Below, in pieces: positions 1-10,494 of a DNA stretch of 64,000 nucleotides. How positions within the stretch are numbered: position 1 is the first letter of the stretch; each line of letters starts with the position of its first letter. The position numbers and the translations under genes were made by a program. The notes under the pieces are model-generated. The model saw only the letters and a program-made list of their open reading frames with translations, did no database searches and was not told the DNA's origin. Source of the DNA: Lampris incognitus (lineage: Eukaryota > Chordata > Actinopteri > Lampriformes > Lampridae); NCBI RefSeq assembly GCF_029633865.1, contig NC_079215.1, forward strand, positions 50,760,897 through 50,824,896, read 5' to 3'.

Positions 1-1022
1 CAGAGAGAGACGGGAGGGGAGTTGCGGACGGTAGACCTTTAGAGCTGTGAGTGCGGGGCGCGCTGCGCTCTCAACCTCCACCACCAGCTGGTCCGTGCTG
101 GCACACCTGGTGTTAACTGTTTGGTCACGAGTTGTAGCTGGTTCACCTGCGGGTCGAACGCAGCTACGTCATTTGGCGTGGGTCGTGACCGTGGTGTGTG
201 TGTGTGCTACCTTGTGCTGTGTCAGTAACTTGTTGTGGTTGAGGGCCACTTGGTGGTAGGTGACCATGTGTTGGTGGGAAGGTGCTGGCCAATTTTTGGA
301 TGTAGCGGAGCTACTTGTGGTGACCCTTTGTGTTGAGGCTGAGGTGCTCCATGTCACATGTTACTGTTATGTAGCACATTGTCAGGTTTTGGGTTCTTGT
401 GTGTGTGGGGGTTGTTAACGAGCTTGTTTTTATGGGTGGGGGTGTTACGGCCACGGGTGTGTCCGTATAGTTTTTTGTTGCCTCCTGTATCTAACCCTCA
501 CTCTGACTCTACATTCAGGTATCCACCAGGTGCTCCTCATCACCTAATCAACCGGTCAACGAATCATCCAATTTTCATCAGCTGTGCAGTCTCCCATTTA
601 AACCCCCACATGTCTTCACTTCCCCGGCCAGCTAGTTTAGTTAGTGTGTTGTAGCTACTTTGTGTTTGTAATGTCTGGCCTGTTTTTGGTTAAGTTTGCA
701 TTTTGACCATTTTGAGTTATGTTAAGTTCTTTAAGGTAAGATGCCCATGGGCAAACACCCCATCACGTAGCTTACCTCTGTTAGACACACTAGGTTAGGA
801 GTGGTTGCCACCTTCTGTCTTTAGGTTTGGTGCTTTTCAGCACTGTCAGGTGTGGGTTACTTGTGTTAGTAGTTTGTTTTGGCAACCGCTCGGTTCCCTT
901 GTCCTCTCATGGTGTCAATAAATATTTTTGTTATATTTAAGCGTTTATGTCTGTGTTGCACCCTCACCTCACTGTTACCCAGTACACTAATTGTTGCACC
1001 CTCTCCAGACCGAGGGTCGTAA
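1..1022. other. Repeat-like sequence, unassigned
   Basis: No coding region here can be supported; the small open frames resemble nothing I recognise. On the plus strand an AATAAA lies near 918, and the block ends at about 1021 in GTCGTAACA. Read on the minus strand it would therefore begin TGTTACGACCC, which looks like the edge of a long terminal repeat. I see no matching second repeat inside the window, so the LTR reading is only a possibility. It may be a fossil element that separates the lipocalin gene from its last exon. Confidence 0.25.
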
Positions 1023-1680
1023 CACACATATTTTAGATTTCACTCAGGGTTTTTGTTGTAGTTTTTATTCAGATTAGTTACTATACTTTTCTTAGTCAGG
1101 AGCAGCCTAGGGTTCTGGCTGGAACCAGCCCAGGTGCAACCTGACCGTAGACTTGTGTGTAATTTATATTTCCTGCCATTGAATAGGTCAGATTGATTTT
1201 TATAGCTGTTGTCATAGTTTAGGTCAGATTATTTATTGGTGTTTCAGGTCAGTTTACTAATTATGTTTATTGTTGCTGAATAGATGAAATCCATATTATG
1301 TTGTCATATAGGCCAGATTGCTATTTATCTCCACTGTTTTAAATAGATGAGATTGTATTTATAACTTTCGAGACTGATTTTCTGATGTCATGTTTTTATT
1401 TTGTCTTGATTGTTCTTTGTCTGCCTGTCCAATAGTTTTCTTATGTATTGTTATGTTTTACTTCTGTATTGTTTGTTTGCCTGCCCAGGGACTGCAGATG
1501 CAACTTAGCTGCTGGCTAACTCTGGTGCAATTGTAAAATTGTGCGTTGTCCCTGTCAAATAATCAATAAACTAACCTGAAAATAAAAATTAGCCATCATT
1601 GTTTTAAAAAATTTGACGACCCTACAAAATCCATTGGTTTGTGGTCTGAATCCAACCAATGTCCCACATGGGAATGTATG
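1023..1680. other. AT-rich gene-free stretch with a LINE-like 3' tail
   Basis: No gene is visible. Around 1545-1585 the sequence reads like the 3' end of a fish LINE: TGTCCCTGTCAAATAATCAATAAA followed by an A-rich end, quoted here only as its general form (CCCTGTCAAATAA). The rest is unassigned. The last lipocalin exon was looked for here and not found. Confidence 0.3.
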
Positions 1681-1732
1681 CCTTATCTGCCCGTTCAGTT
1701 TGGGTGGATGCAAACTGAACGGGCAGATAAGG
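1681..1732. repeat. Perfect 21-bp hairpin
   Basis: CCTTATCTGCCCGTTCAGTT(T) at 1681-1701 is repeated as its exact reverse complement at 1712-1732, with a 10-nt loop between (1702-1711). It lies just downstream, in the gene's direction, of lipocalin exon 5. No element boundaries are obvious. Confidence 0.8.
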
Positions 1733-1817
1733 AGTACATCCACTTAGATGCTGCACCTTTCTTTAATATCTGGAGGCACGCTGAGGAGGGAAAGGGAAAG
1801 TGAAGTGACATTCTCAC

Positions 1818-1916
1818 CATAGTCTGTGTTTATCATCATTGGCGGTGGCATTTTGAGACACTCGGCCTGCCTTTTAAACATCTCCAGATTAGGGGACGAG
1901 ACATTTCTTCTCTTAC
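1818..1916 (-). CDS. Lipocalin exon 5
   Basis: A 99-nt exon between acceptor CTTTCAG and donor GTGAGAAT. It encodes SKRRNVSSPNLEMFKRQAEC and then LKMPPPMMINTDY, leaving one base for a following codon. The exon itself begins with GTAAGAG just after the acceptor AG, which mimics a donor site. Confidence 0.83.
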
Positions 1917-4684
1917 CTGAAAGTTGAAATGACACAGTCAGTCATGCGCATTATAACACGTTTGAAAAGGAGACGTCCAACGTCTACGCGTACAAAATTA
2001 CTGCTTGTAGTTCAAGAAGTTTATGACAAATCACAAAAGTCCAGGGCAGAATTTTTTTTTCATGTTTACATACAGTGCATTCTTTTGGAAATGAAATCTA
2101 AATACCTTTTCGCTCATGTATCTCTAGATGAAGGGTCCGGCTCCACGCCCTCAGTGAGTGTATGTGTAAGAGCTGAACACCCTATTAAAATCCTATGCAG
2201 TCTTGTTATCATTACAGTGAGGTTTTTCTAAATGATGTTTTCACCGTCAGACTTCTTACTGAAATCCTATGCAAATGCTATGCACTGTAAAATCTGTTTA
2301 AAAAAAACCTATACGCTATTTTTTTCCTCTTTTCTCTCCAATAGTATCCGGCCAATTACCCCACTCTACCGAGGGCTGCAGACTACCACATGCCTCCTCC
2401 GATACATGTGGTGTCGCCAGTCGCTTCTTTTCACCTGACAGTGAGGAGTTTCACCAGGGGGATGTAGCGCGTGGGGGGATCACACTATTCCCCCCCCCCC
2501 CAGTTCCCTCTCCACCACGAACAGGCGCCCTGACTGACCAGAGGAGGTGCTAGTGCAGTGACCAGGACACATACCCACATCCGGCTTCCCACCCACAGAC
2601 ATGGCCAATTGTGTCTGTTGGGACGCCCAACCAAGCCGGAAGTAACACGGGGATTCGAACCGGCGATGCCCATGTTGGTAGGCCACGGAGTAGACCTACA
2701 CTACCCAGACACTATTCATGTCAGTATAATGAGGTTTAAATTGAGGTTTCTGACAACGGAAAATTAAAACATTGTTTTCTCACCATGACACCAAAGGGAC
2801 GCAAACTGCACATTAGAAGATAAAAGTTGTTCTTACTGAAAAGCAGAAGACTGGTGACGGTGGTTTGGTTAGTCTTGATCTCTTCATGGACCACCACACA
2901 GTCAAGGCAGTCACTTCTCAAGAAGACATCCTTCAGAAAGAACGGCTGTTCTGTAAAATATATAGACGGGGCGATTTAGTAAATATTTCGAGGTGGATTT
3001 TCCCCAGGTGTCATCTCATTGATAAGTCATAGCTTCTCCCCACTCACCAATTATCAGAACGCTGTCTTCAAAAGTCAAATTGTAAGTCAAACTCGAACAC
3101 TGGCCGTATCTGTGACAAAGAGGGCAAAAAGCAATAGTTGCAAACATTTGAAATGGCGTGATGCGTTTAGAGAGCACAGCAAGGGGGCTCCAAATTCTGA
3201 AAAAAGCCATCTACGGTGTTGGCTCCAATAGTGGTTAATTTGTTAAAAAAAAAAAAACTCAGAGGAGGATGGTACGGGGTCTGCTGGGTTGGTGGGCGAA
3301 GGGTTAAACGAAACCCCACAATCGCCATCTAAGTCTGTAGCCACAGGCCTACATATTTAACAATGACAGATCTTCTTGCATCAACTGTATTTAAAAACTA
3401 TTCGTGAGCTAGCAGGCAAATGTCTAATATGGCTAGATTTTAATAATAGGATAGCGGATTAGGGGCGCAGCCCGGGAACCGCCACAGCCGGGACGCGAAC
3501 CCGTGTTTCCCGCTACGCAAGCGTCAACGTTAACCACTTGACTAGAGGGTCCGACCCTTTAGTCAAGGACCAACGTGTTTACTTATCCATGCACGTTACA
3601 CTAGATTTATACGTACCGACGTTCCTCGATAACGACATATCTCATAGCATCATTAAACTAAAGGGGATGATCTTTGTCAATTTGTTTAACGGGGGAGGCG
3701 ACACGCATCCCCCACAAATTCAACCCCTGCATAAGATCGTTCCGGACTTGACGGCGGCGGATTCAAATAAACTTAAAACTCATTAACGGTTCCTGGTGGG
3801 TTACTGTAATCGGTTATTTTCTTGCCCGGTGCGGGATTCGATACGGGGTGTACTGCACCACTAGGCGGCGTCACTAACCGCTCGGCTAAAGGGTCAGACC
3901 CGTTAGCTAGGGACTAATGTGGCTTATTAGTAGTTTACAGTCGTCACCCTCCCCGGAAGCGCGCCCTCGCGCTTGTTCTTCCCGCGCTCCGAAGAGACTT
4001 CTGAGGATCTGCACACTTCCGGATCCCACCGCTGCCACCAATGTAACCGGTTATTTTTTTTGCCCGGTGCGGGATTCGATACGAAGTGTACTGCACCACA
4101 AGGCGACATCACTAACCGATCAGGACACATCCACATTCGGCTTCCCACCCGCAATATGGCTGTTTGTAGGGACGTCCGTCCCGGAGGTAACACGTTGGGA
4201 GGCAACGGAATAGACCCCCCCCCCCGGACTTGTTCATGGTTAAATCCATTGCCTACTGATATAGGCCAATACGACTGGTCATCCGTTTCTGCTCTATAAT
4301 CTGTCGTCATATTAAATGGACTACATTTTATGTAGCACTTTTCTAGCTGCAACAGTTACGTACCCGAGCAAACTTCCGCTCGCTGCAGGATTCGATCCGG
4401 CTGAAATCCCACTACAAGGCGACAACGCTGACCGCTCGACTAACGGGGCCGCCGACCCGACCCACCCCCACCACACAGCCGATCGGCCAGTGAGACTTTT
4501 GTATTGTAGCGAATTCGGGGGACAACGCAACCACAGGAACTGCCGCGGCCGGGAAGCGAACCTGTATCGCCCGCACCGCAGGAGACATCGCTAACCGCTA
4601 GATTAAAGGGTCAGACCCGCCAGCCAGCGGCCAGCGTGTCTTCTTATCCATGCACGTTACAGTATTTTACAATTAGTTAACGCA

Positions 4685-4751
<67 letters not shown>

Positions 4752-6570
4752 GATGGCGGTGTCAACCATGCAAGATAACAACCAGCTCATCGGGGGCAGT
4801 AAAGGGTTAGGTGTCTTGCTCAGGGACACCTCAACGGCTTTGCAAGGAGGAGCCGAGGATGGAACCAGCAACCCTCCAGTTAGCAGATGACCTGCTCTAC
4901 CTCCGAGCCACCGCCGTCCTCATAAGGCGTGTTGTCTTACACTCTCTGGGTCTGGATGAGGTTGAGGACGTTGCTCTCGGGGGTCGATGTGACGTCCAGC
5001 CAGGCGCTCGTCAGCAGGTGGCCCAGGGAGCGGCTCCCCGGCAGGTCGGAGCTCCCTCCAACGTATAGCCACCTCCCCAGCATCTGAACCACAATGCGGA
5101 TATGGACTGTGAGCACAGCACAGCAAAACACTACATTTTATCAACAGGAATATCTCGTTTCCGAATGGCGGAGTGACTTGTCTATCCTTTTTGCAAGCTG
5201 CCAGACCTGATTTATTTTCTTTCCTGACACCAAGAAAGACTGCTTTTGCACTGAAAGACGTCGGTTCGCATCAGATCACTATTGGGCAACTGCGGACGAA
5301 AGTGGGAGAGACACGGAGCCGGGTTCACTTGTTGGCGACTGGGGGGAAAAAAAGACGACGGCTGCACCCGTGGCTAGCTAAGCTAAGCTAACTAGCGGGC
5401 TACGTGGCGGTCGCCATCTTGTAATATGCTTCTTCTTTTTTTTAAGAGCCGGGGCTTCAATTTGTGCAAAGTATAGTTTTATTTACCCCTTACACAAAGT
5501 TATGGGTTGTTTCTAACTGCCTGGGGGGGGGGGGGACACACCGTCAGCTGTGTTTTGAGTTTTGAAAAGTATAGACACGTTTCGTCTTCATTTTAAATAC
5601 TTTTACGTTTGCTACCACGCTTTGCTAACACGCGCTTGCTAGTGTAAACTACTAATAAGACACGTTAGCCCCTAGCTAACGGGTCTGACCCTTTAGGCGA
5701 GCGGTTAGTGATGTCGCCTTGTGGTGCAGTACACTCCGTATCGAATCCCGCGTCGGGCGAAAAAATAACCGGTTACACGAGTGAAGGCTGACGTGCATCA
5801 GTCCTCTGCTGCTGAGATATGGCGCTGGCTAAATCTCCGGATAAGGTAAACGGAGCACACAACTATGCTAAAACAACTTCAGTTGAGGACTCGTTCGACA
5901 AAAACAAAAAAAAAACGTTTTCTCCCCGGAGACACGTGTAAGCAGTCCTCTCCCACAAAATGAGGGGAAATGAGCTCAAGCAATCCGACGTGACAAACTC
6001 CATGCACCTTAGACAGCTCACGTTTCTTGGGAGGCTGCTGTCACTCGAAGCTGCTGTGGAGGAGCAGGGGAACGTTACTACTTAGTAACGTTTTTCTTCT
6101 CGATGCACTTGAAAACAGGAGACAACTGCATCGTAAATATCAGTTCTTCCAATTACATGATGTAAATAGAGCCCTATATTAATGATTGTTTTTTTAATAG
6201 GCTCTTCTGTCTCACATGGATGTTCATTTTACCCTTATTGCCTTTGTTACATCTGTTATGCTTCACATCACCACAATTATCCTTGCCCTTCTTTGTTTTA
6301 TTTGTATGTTATTTTTAGTTCATTTTATTCTTATGTCATGTTATTTTGCTTAATGTTGTTTATTCCTGAAAACCAATTTTTAAAAAAATATTCAGTTTCA
6401 CTGGAGCCGGAGGACAAAAGTCATTTTCCACTTACCCCTTCATTGCCTATTTGTATTGGTTTTATCAAATCCTCACAGTCGCTCAGGGGGGCAGGAAGTC
6501 CCACTGAGAGAAGACCAAGCAGCACAATAACAGCAACACTCTTCATCATCATCATCATCATCATTATCAT
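1818..6570 (-). CDS. Secreted lipocalin, saxitoxin/tetrodotoxin-binding-protein / apoM-like (5 exons, 3' incomplete)
   Basis: Exons in coding order: 6436-6546 (or up to 6570), 4941-5083, 3048-3109, 2837-2950 and 1818-1916. All junctions are GT-AG and keep one frame. Counting from the ATG at 6546: residues 1-18 are a hydrophobic signal peptide, cleaved around GLPAPLSDCEDL. The lipocalin GxW motif (GRWLYVGGSSD) starts at residue 40. Cysteines fall at 24, 89, 120, 123 and 163. N-glycosylation sequons are N95-L-T, N133-Q-T and N148-V-S. The segments TQRVYGQCSSLTYNLTFED and FKRQAECLKMPPPM are typical of the small secreted fish lipocalins annotated as saxitoxin/tetrodotoxin-binding or apolipoprotein-M-like proteins, which bind small hydrophobic ligands in plasma. 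The frame is open for 176 codons and stops one base into the next codon. The usual last exon, starting about ELCP, was not found and is probably left of the window or displaced by repeats. The exact family member and ligand are not known. Confidence 0.85.
2320..2712 (-). mobile_element. tRNA-derived SINE, family A, copy 1
   Basis: The tRNA-like head is at the right (minus strand), with a degenerate A box and a good B box (GGTTCGAATCC), followed by the family body. The body includes the marker TCACTGTCAGGTGAAAAGAA. It lies in lipocalin intron 4. Family A has 12 copies or fragments in this window, each full copy being about 390-440 bp. Confidence 0.85.
2837..2950 (-). CDS. Lipocalin exon 4
   Basis: A 114-nt exon, only 97 bp downstream of exon 3. 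It encodes EQPFFLKDVFLRSDCLDCVV and then VHEEIKTNQTTVTSLLLF. Acceptor is TTTTACAG, donor GTAAGAAC. It contains the paired cysteines 120 and 123 and the N-Q-T sequon. Confidence 0.87.
3048..3109 (-). CDS. Lipocalin exon 3
   Basis: A 62-nt exon between acceptor TTTGTCACAG and donor GTGAGTGG. It encodes YGQCSSLTYNLTFEDSVLII and joins exon 2 to give TQRVYGQC. It contains the N-L-T sequon. Confidence 0.87.
3450..3600 (-). mobile_element. Short tRNA-like TG...CA element, family B
   Basis: The body matches the family: GGTTCGCGTCCCGGC-type B box, the TAGTCAAG/TTAACG A-box region, and the end GCACGTTACA. The far end has drifted (GATAGCG where TGTAGCG is expected). Flanks are ATAG and CTAG, a 3-of-4 match to a 4-bp target duplication. 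Confidence 0.75.
3805..3939 (-). mobile_element. Short tRNA-like element, subfamily C
   Basis: Minus-strand reading: TGTAAACTACTAATAAGCC, then the shared CCTTTAGCCGAGCGGTTAGT block (A-box-like), a B box of the form GTATCGAATCCCGC, and the end CGATTACA. It has the same TG...CA ends and the same left segment as family B but a different tRNA-like body. No target duplication is seen. Confidence 0.7.
4042..4222 (-). mobile_element. Chimera of subfamily C and SINE A fragments
   Basis: From 4042 to about 4120 the sequence is subfamily C (TGTAACCGG ... GGGATTCGATACG ... CACTAACCG). At about 4121 it switches without a gap to the middle and head of SINE family A (GGACACATCCACATTCGG through GGCAACGGAATAGACC). 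It probably arose by deletion or template switching between neighbouring repeats. Confidence 0.65.
4345..4480 (-). mobile_element. Degenerate tRNA-like repeat, related to B/C
   Basis: It contains GGATTCGATCCGG (B-box-like on the minus strand), the ACAAGGCGACAACGCTGACC block and CTCGACTAACGGGG, matching the subfamily C layout with considerable drift. The ends are unclear. Confidence 0.5.
4505..4661 (-). mobile_element. Short tRNA-like TG...CA element, family B, intact ends
   Basis: A 157-bp copy running TGTAGCGAATTC ... GCACGTTACA and flanked by perfect 4-bp direct repeats, GTAT (4501-4504) and GTAT (4662-4665). It carries the B-box-like and A-box-like segments of the family. There is no poly-A or simple-repeat tail. 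Confidence 0.82.
4686..4750. repeat. (CA)n microsatellite
   Basis: About 32 CA units in lipocalin intron 2, roughly 190 bp downstream of exon 2 in the gene's direction. Confidence 0.98.
4941..5083 (-). CDS. Lipocalin exon 2
   Basis: The acceptor GTGGTTCAG precedes ATGCTGGGGAGGTGG. The exon encodes MLGRWLYVGGSSDLPGSRSL through NLIQTQR plus two bases of a valine codon, then donor GTAAGACA. It carries the lipocalin GxW signature of the first strand of the barrel. Confidence 0.88.
5643..5777 (+). mobile_element. Short tRNA-like element, subfamily C
   Basis: It reads TGTAAACTACTAATAAGACA, then the block shared with family B (CTAACGGGTCTGACCCTTTAG), an A-box-like GCGAGCGGTTAGTG, the B-box-like GTATCGAATCCCGC, and the end CCGGTTACA. 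Flanks are CTAG and CGAG (3 of 4 match). It lies in lipocalin intron 1. Confidence 0.75.
6436..6570 (-). CDS. Lipocalin exon 1 (signal peptide)
   Basis: This exon encodes MKSVAVIVLLGLLSVGLP and then APLSDCEDLIKPIQIGNEG, ending in phase 0 at the donor GTAAGTGG. The start lies in a run of ATG triplets: in-frame ATGs at 6570, 6564, 6561, 6558, 6555, 6552, 6549 and 6546. The one at 6546 gives the most normal signal peptide. The upstream ones would add one to eight residues, mostly methionine. Confidence 0.85.
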
Positions 6571-6660
6571 CACCGGGGTCATCTGTGCCTCTTGTTCCTC
6601 TGGCTCTGTGGCTGTCACTTTTATGCACGCTAGAAAAAAATCAATCTCCAACTATATCTA

Positions 6661-7160
6661 ACACGCCCACAGAGATGTAAAACTTGTTGGTTATTTTGTG
6701 AAGTCGTCTGTCTTGCCTCTGTCATGGATTCAAACTAGTTTCTCTGTCGTTTCTCATTCCGAGCAGTTCTGACCCAGCTGTGTTCGGCTCACCAGCAGAC
6801 ACGCTGTTATTGATGGAGGTGATGTAACAGAACAAACGCAGGCCCCACTCAGAGAGGGAGAGAGGAGAGAGCTGGACTTAGGCCAGTTTTAGAAACTGCT
6901 GAAATGTTAATCTTGCAACCCTCGGAGAATGTTGTTACATCACTGCTATTTGATAAATCTGCTAATTAACTTCGTCTCCCCAACCTCATTATGTCATACT
7001 TTCCATAAGATATTCAGAGATTTACAGAGGAATCAAACTCACAGCAAAATTAAAAACTGACTCGTCATAACTATATATTTCAAATATTTAATGATGGCAC
7101 TTTACAGTAAGGCATATTTTATAAAGGGCTTATAAGTGGTTACTAATTACTTAACCAAGG
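6661..7160. other. Upstream region of the lipocalin gene
   Basis: No gene seen. The first 100-200 bp should hold the lipocalin promoter; I could not identify a convincing TATA box. The remainder is AT-rich and unassigned. Confidence 0.4.
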
Positions 7161-7171
7161 GTTGCTAGCTA

Positions 7172-7315
7172 ATTTATTCAATTCAATTTTATTTGTATAG
7201 CCCAATATCACAAATTACAAATTTGCCTCAGTGGGCTTAACAGCAACACAACATCCTGTCCTTAGACGCTCTCATCGGATAAGGAACAACTCCCTAAAAA
7301 AAATTTTTTTTTTCA
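7172..7315 (+). repeat. Dispersed fish repeat (first copy)
   Basis: It begins TTCAATTCAATTTTATTTGT and runs through GCCTCAGTGGGCTTAACAGC to AAGGAACAACTCCCTAAAAA. The central part recurs at 47470-47555, so it is a dispersed repeat of a type common in percomorph fish. Confidence 0.75.
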
Positions 7316-7360
7316 TTGATGAATTATCAATTGTTCTAAATCATTGAGATATTAAATTAC

Positions 7361-7743
7361 TTTTGGGTTGCCAGGTTGGGAGTCCATGTGGACAGTCCAC
7401 ACAGACATTCTCTCAGAAAAAATGTGATTAAAAGATGGCTGACCTGTTGTATGGCTGCCTCGCTAATCCTAGCTAACCTTAACCTAAAAACTTACAAACT
7501 ACCTAACCTTAACTTTAAACTTAACCACTGGAACTGTAGTTGCCATTTCTACAATGCAAAAGTCAAGTTTTACGCATCTGTTGCGCGACATTTTCGATTT
7601 GAGAGTTTTGTACCGAGAATTTGGCTTGGCAGTCCGTGTAAACCATTGCAAAAGGCTGCCAACCTCTGTGGTTTCAAAGAAAATGTCTATGGAGCCTGCA
7701 TCAAACTGATAGACTGTGGGCACCCAACCTGGCAACCCCAAAA
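7361..7743. mobile_element. MITE with 20-21-bp terminal inverted repeats
   Basis: The left end TTTTGGGTTGCCAGGTTGGG (7361-7380) is matched in reverse complement by CCCAACCTGGCAACCCCAAA at 7723-7743 (one extra base in a G run). The interior of about 340 bp codes for nothing recognisable. It is a small non-autonomous DNA element; superfamily and target duplication were not resolved. Confidence 0.65.
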
Positions 7744-7910
7744 CTCTTTTTACTGATGCATTGCAACATCTTACTACTGGCGTATAACAAATCAATACAT
7801 TTCTTATTAACCATTGATAGAATTATTAGTAACCGCTTATGAAACCTTTATAACATCTGACTGTTTTGAACTCAAGACAAAGCTCTCTTGAGTCTAAGGC
7901 CCAGGGGTGT

Positions 7911-8108
7911 CAAACTCCAGGCCTCGAGGGCCGCAGTGTCTGCAGGTATTTGTTGCAACCGTGCACTACACCACCTGATTAAACTAGTTCCTTTCCCTCC
8001 TTGATCCAGGAGGTGAGCTAACTAGTTAAATCAGGTGGTGTAGTGCACGGTTGCAACAAATACCTGCAGACACTGCGGCCCTCGAGGCCTGGAGTTTGAC
8101 ACCCCTGG
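7911..8108. mobile_element. Palindromic hAT-type MITE
   Basis: The arms run from CCAGGGGTGTCAAACTCCAG inward for about 80 bp and are nearly perfect reverse complements of the right arm. A spacer of about 35 bp separates them. The CAGGGGTGTCAAACTC terminus is characteristic of hAT-family non-autonomous elements. An 8-bp target duplication could not be recognised. Confidence 0.75.
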
Positions 8109-8289
8109 AAGCCATCATTAGGCTCGGTGAAGCAGGTCAAATCCCTCGTGGAAATACTCAACATACGTAACTCAACAACCTCGGTGACTTTTGTTTCCTT
8201 TTCAGTTGGAGCTCTGTTTATGGGTGTCAAACTTGGATGTGGCATAGAAATTGCTGTACTAATGCACAGTTTTGTTTTTTTGTGGATCC

Positions 8290-8732
8290 CCCCCCCCTTT
8301 TTTTTTTCTCCCCAATTGCATTTTGGCCAATTACCCCGCTCTTCTGAGCTATCCTGGTCGCTGCTCCACCCCCTCTGCCGATCCGGGGAGGGCTGCAGAC
8401 TACCACATGCCTCATCTGATACATGTGGAGTCGCCATCGGCTTCTTTTCACCTGACAGTGAGGAGTTTCGCCAGGGGGATGTAGCACGTGGGAGGATCAC
8501 GCTATTTCCCCGCCCCTCGTACCCCCTCCCCCCTTAACAGATGCCCCAACCGACCAGAGGAGGTGCTAGTGCAGCGACCAGGACACATACCCACACCCGG
8601 CTTCCCCCCCGCAGACACGGCCAGTTGTGTCTGTAGGGATGCCCGACCGAGCCGGAGGTAACACGGGGATTCGAACCGGCGAACCCCGTGTTGGTAGGCA
8701 ACGGAATAGACCACTACGCTACCCGGATGCCC
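8290..8732 (-). mobile_element. tRNA-derived SINE, family A, copy 2
   Basis: Full-length copy. On the minus strand the head reads GCATCCGGGTAGCGTAGTGG (A box) with GGTTCGAATCC (B box) about 45 bp on. The body contains the TCACTGTCAGGTGAAAAGAA marker, and the element ends in an A-rich tail (T/C run at 8282-8310 on the plus strand). Confidence 0.88.
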
Positions 8733-8739
8733 ATGCACA

Positions 8740-10490
8740 GGGTTATTTTAACAAGACAATGACTGCCATCACTAAATCAGAATATCTGAAAAGATTGTAT
8801 ATTCACCCTGTCCCTAAATGTCACGTCAGGTTCTAGCTTTAGGAATTTGCATTTGCAATACAGCTTAAAAAGGATTTTAAACTACACCGTTAAACACGAG
8901 TAAGACATTTGGCAATTCCTGTATAGTCGGGAAATTACCAAGGCCAAACAGAGATGTGGTAAGGCTTTTAGTTATTGTTTCTTTGTTTTTTAAGCAACAT
9001 TGACCCGAGTAACTAAAGAGGGACAAAGTACATCAAATGGACAGGGCAACAAGCGGTGTTTGTTCTCAATAGTGAGGACAGAGGAGTTGCTAGATTCTAC
9101 AACAGTGACAGTACTCCTTCTGCAAAGATAAAGGAGGTTGATGCCATCAGTGTCGCCCCCTTGATATAGAAAACAAATAGCAGCTTGCTTTATATTTACT
9201 GTGGACTAGCCAGCCTGTCACACAATCTGAGAGAAGGACCACCCAAAGGACACAAACAACAACAAAAAAATCAACAGAGGCACAAGTAGTGCCAAAAGAA
9301 ACAGAAGGTTAAGTTGTTTAGTCAGGGTAAAAGCTTTTGCTTAACTCTACTAAATGAGACGCGATGAAAACAGAAAGGAGGATGATCTCAGTCCAACACT
9401 GAGTGCATGGTGTCATTATGTCCTGCCACTTTCCCAACTTTCTAAAGTGAACTAGACTAGAGGACGTCAGCATACCCCTCCTTCATGGACGCCCGCCTCA
9501 CTCAACAGGGAGGACCCATACAATTTAGAAACCCGATGCTAGCTTTTGCAATGAGGTCTTGGAGAATGAAACATCAAATGACAAAATTAAAACCACATGT
9601 AACCCAAAGCTTCCATATGGTATAATAAGGAAGGGGGGGCAACCTCTGATAGTTAAGACACTTCCCTGTGGGAACAATGGGTCAAGTCAGGAATACATTC
9701 TCTTGGAAGTGTAATAAAATGGAGGAGCAGAGAATGAGATCCCTTAATGAGAATGAGAAAGAATGTAATCTGGGACTCTTAAGAATTCAGGAGCTACTTC
9801 AAAATAAAATGTTGTATTGGGTCGTACGCCGCTATGCTCAGTCCACATAGCATGGGTTCAGGAGCTGCTTTACTGTGATCTGATCGCTCTATGGTCAGAG
9901 TCTTTCATTAGCAAACAGCAAAATATAAGAGCATTTTACATAATGATTAGAGTATTGTTAAGCATATTGTAGTGTATATGTTCATGTGCATGACAAAGAT
10001 AGAAATCCTAGCCTCTCTACTCAGCAGCTCAGGTTCTGGATGGTTGACACCGGCCATATCCTCTTGCTCCGCTAATGCAGTAGCAGCCTCGGCCTCTCTC
10101 TGCTGCATTTATTTGGTCGGATACTCTGGCTCGAATAAACAGTACAATTGAATATTCAAATCTGCCAAAACACTGTAAAATGTATCCTCGTCCATAGGAT
10201 CCTCTGCACCCATACACTGGGATGCCATTTTCGCTGTTGGAAACGTAGCTAGTTTGCGCCACATGGTGAAGAGAACAAGGAGGTTTTGTTTTTGAGTGGC
10301 ATCTAGAGCACGACCCAGGGCCAGTGTTGCCAACTCTTGCGAGACAAATAAGCAACTGCAGCTTCAAAAACAAGCCCAGTACCACTATAGCCTTTCATGG
10401 CCTTAACAACACATATTAAACTGAAACAATTTAGAGTTTGAAAAACAAAAATAGAATTTATTTTACCAACTCGTCCAGCAGCAACAAAGT
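8740..10490. other. Gene-free stretch, unassigned
   Basis: AT-rich single-copy-looking sequence. A short minus-strand open frame (10109-10333) resembles nothing I recognise and has no supporting splice or start context. No repeat boundaries were seen. Confidence 0.4.
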
Positions 10491-10494
10491 TGCT

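Noticed and set aside
1-1022. Definite LTR retroelement
   Set aside because: Only one LTR-like edge is visible and no partner repeat or internal region can be shown in the window; kept as an unassigned block.
7911-8108. 8-bp target duplication around the palindromic MITE
   Set aside because: The flanks CTAAGGCC and GAAGCCAT do not match, so the hAT assignment rests on the termini only.
10029-10385. Minus-strand open frames of 118 and 74 codons
   Set aside because: Not recognised as any protein family, and no support from codon pattern or splice sites.
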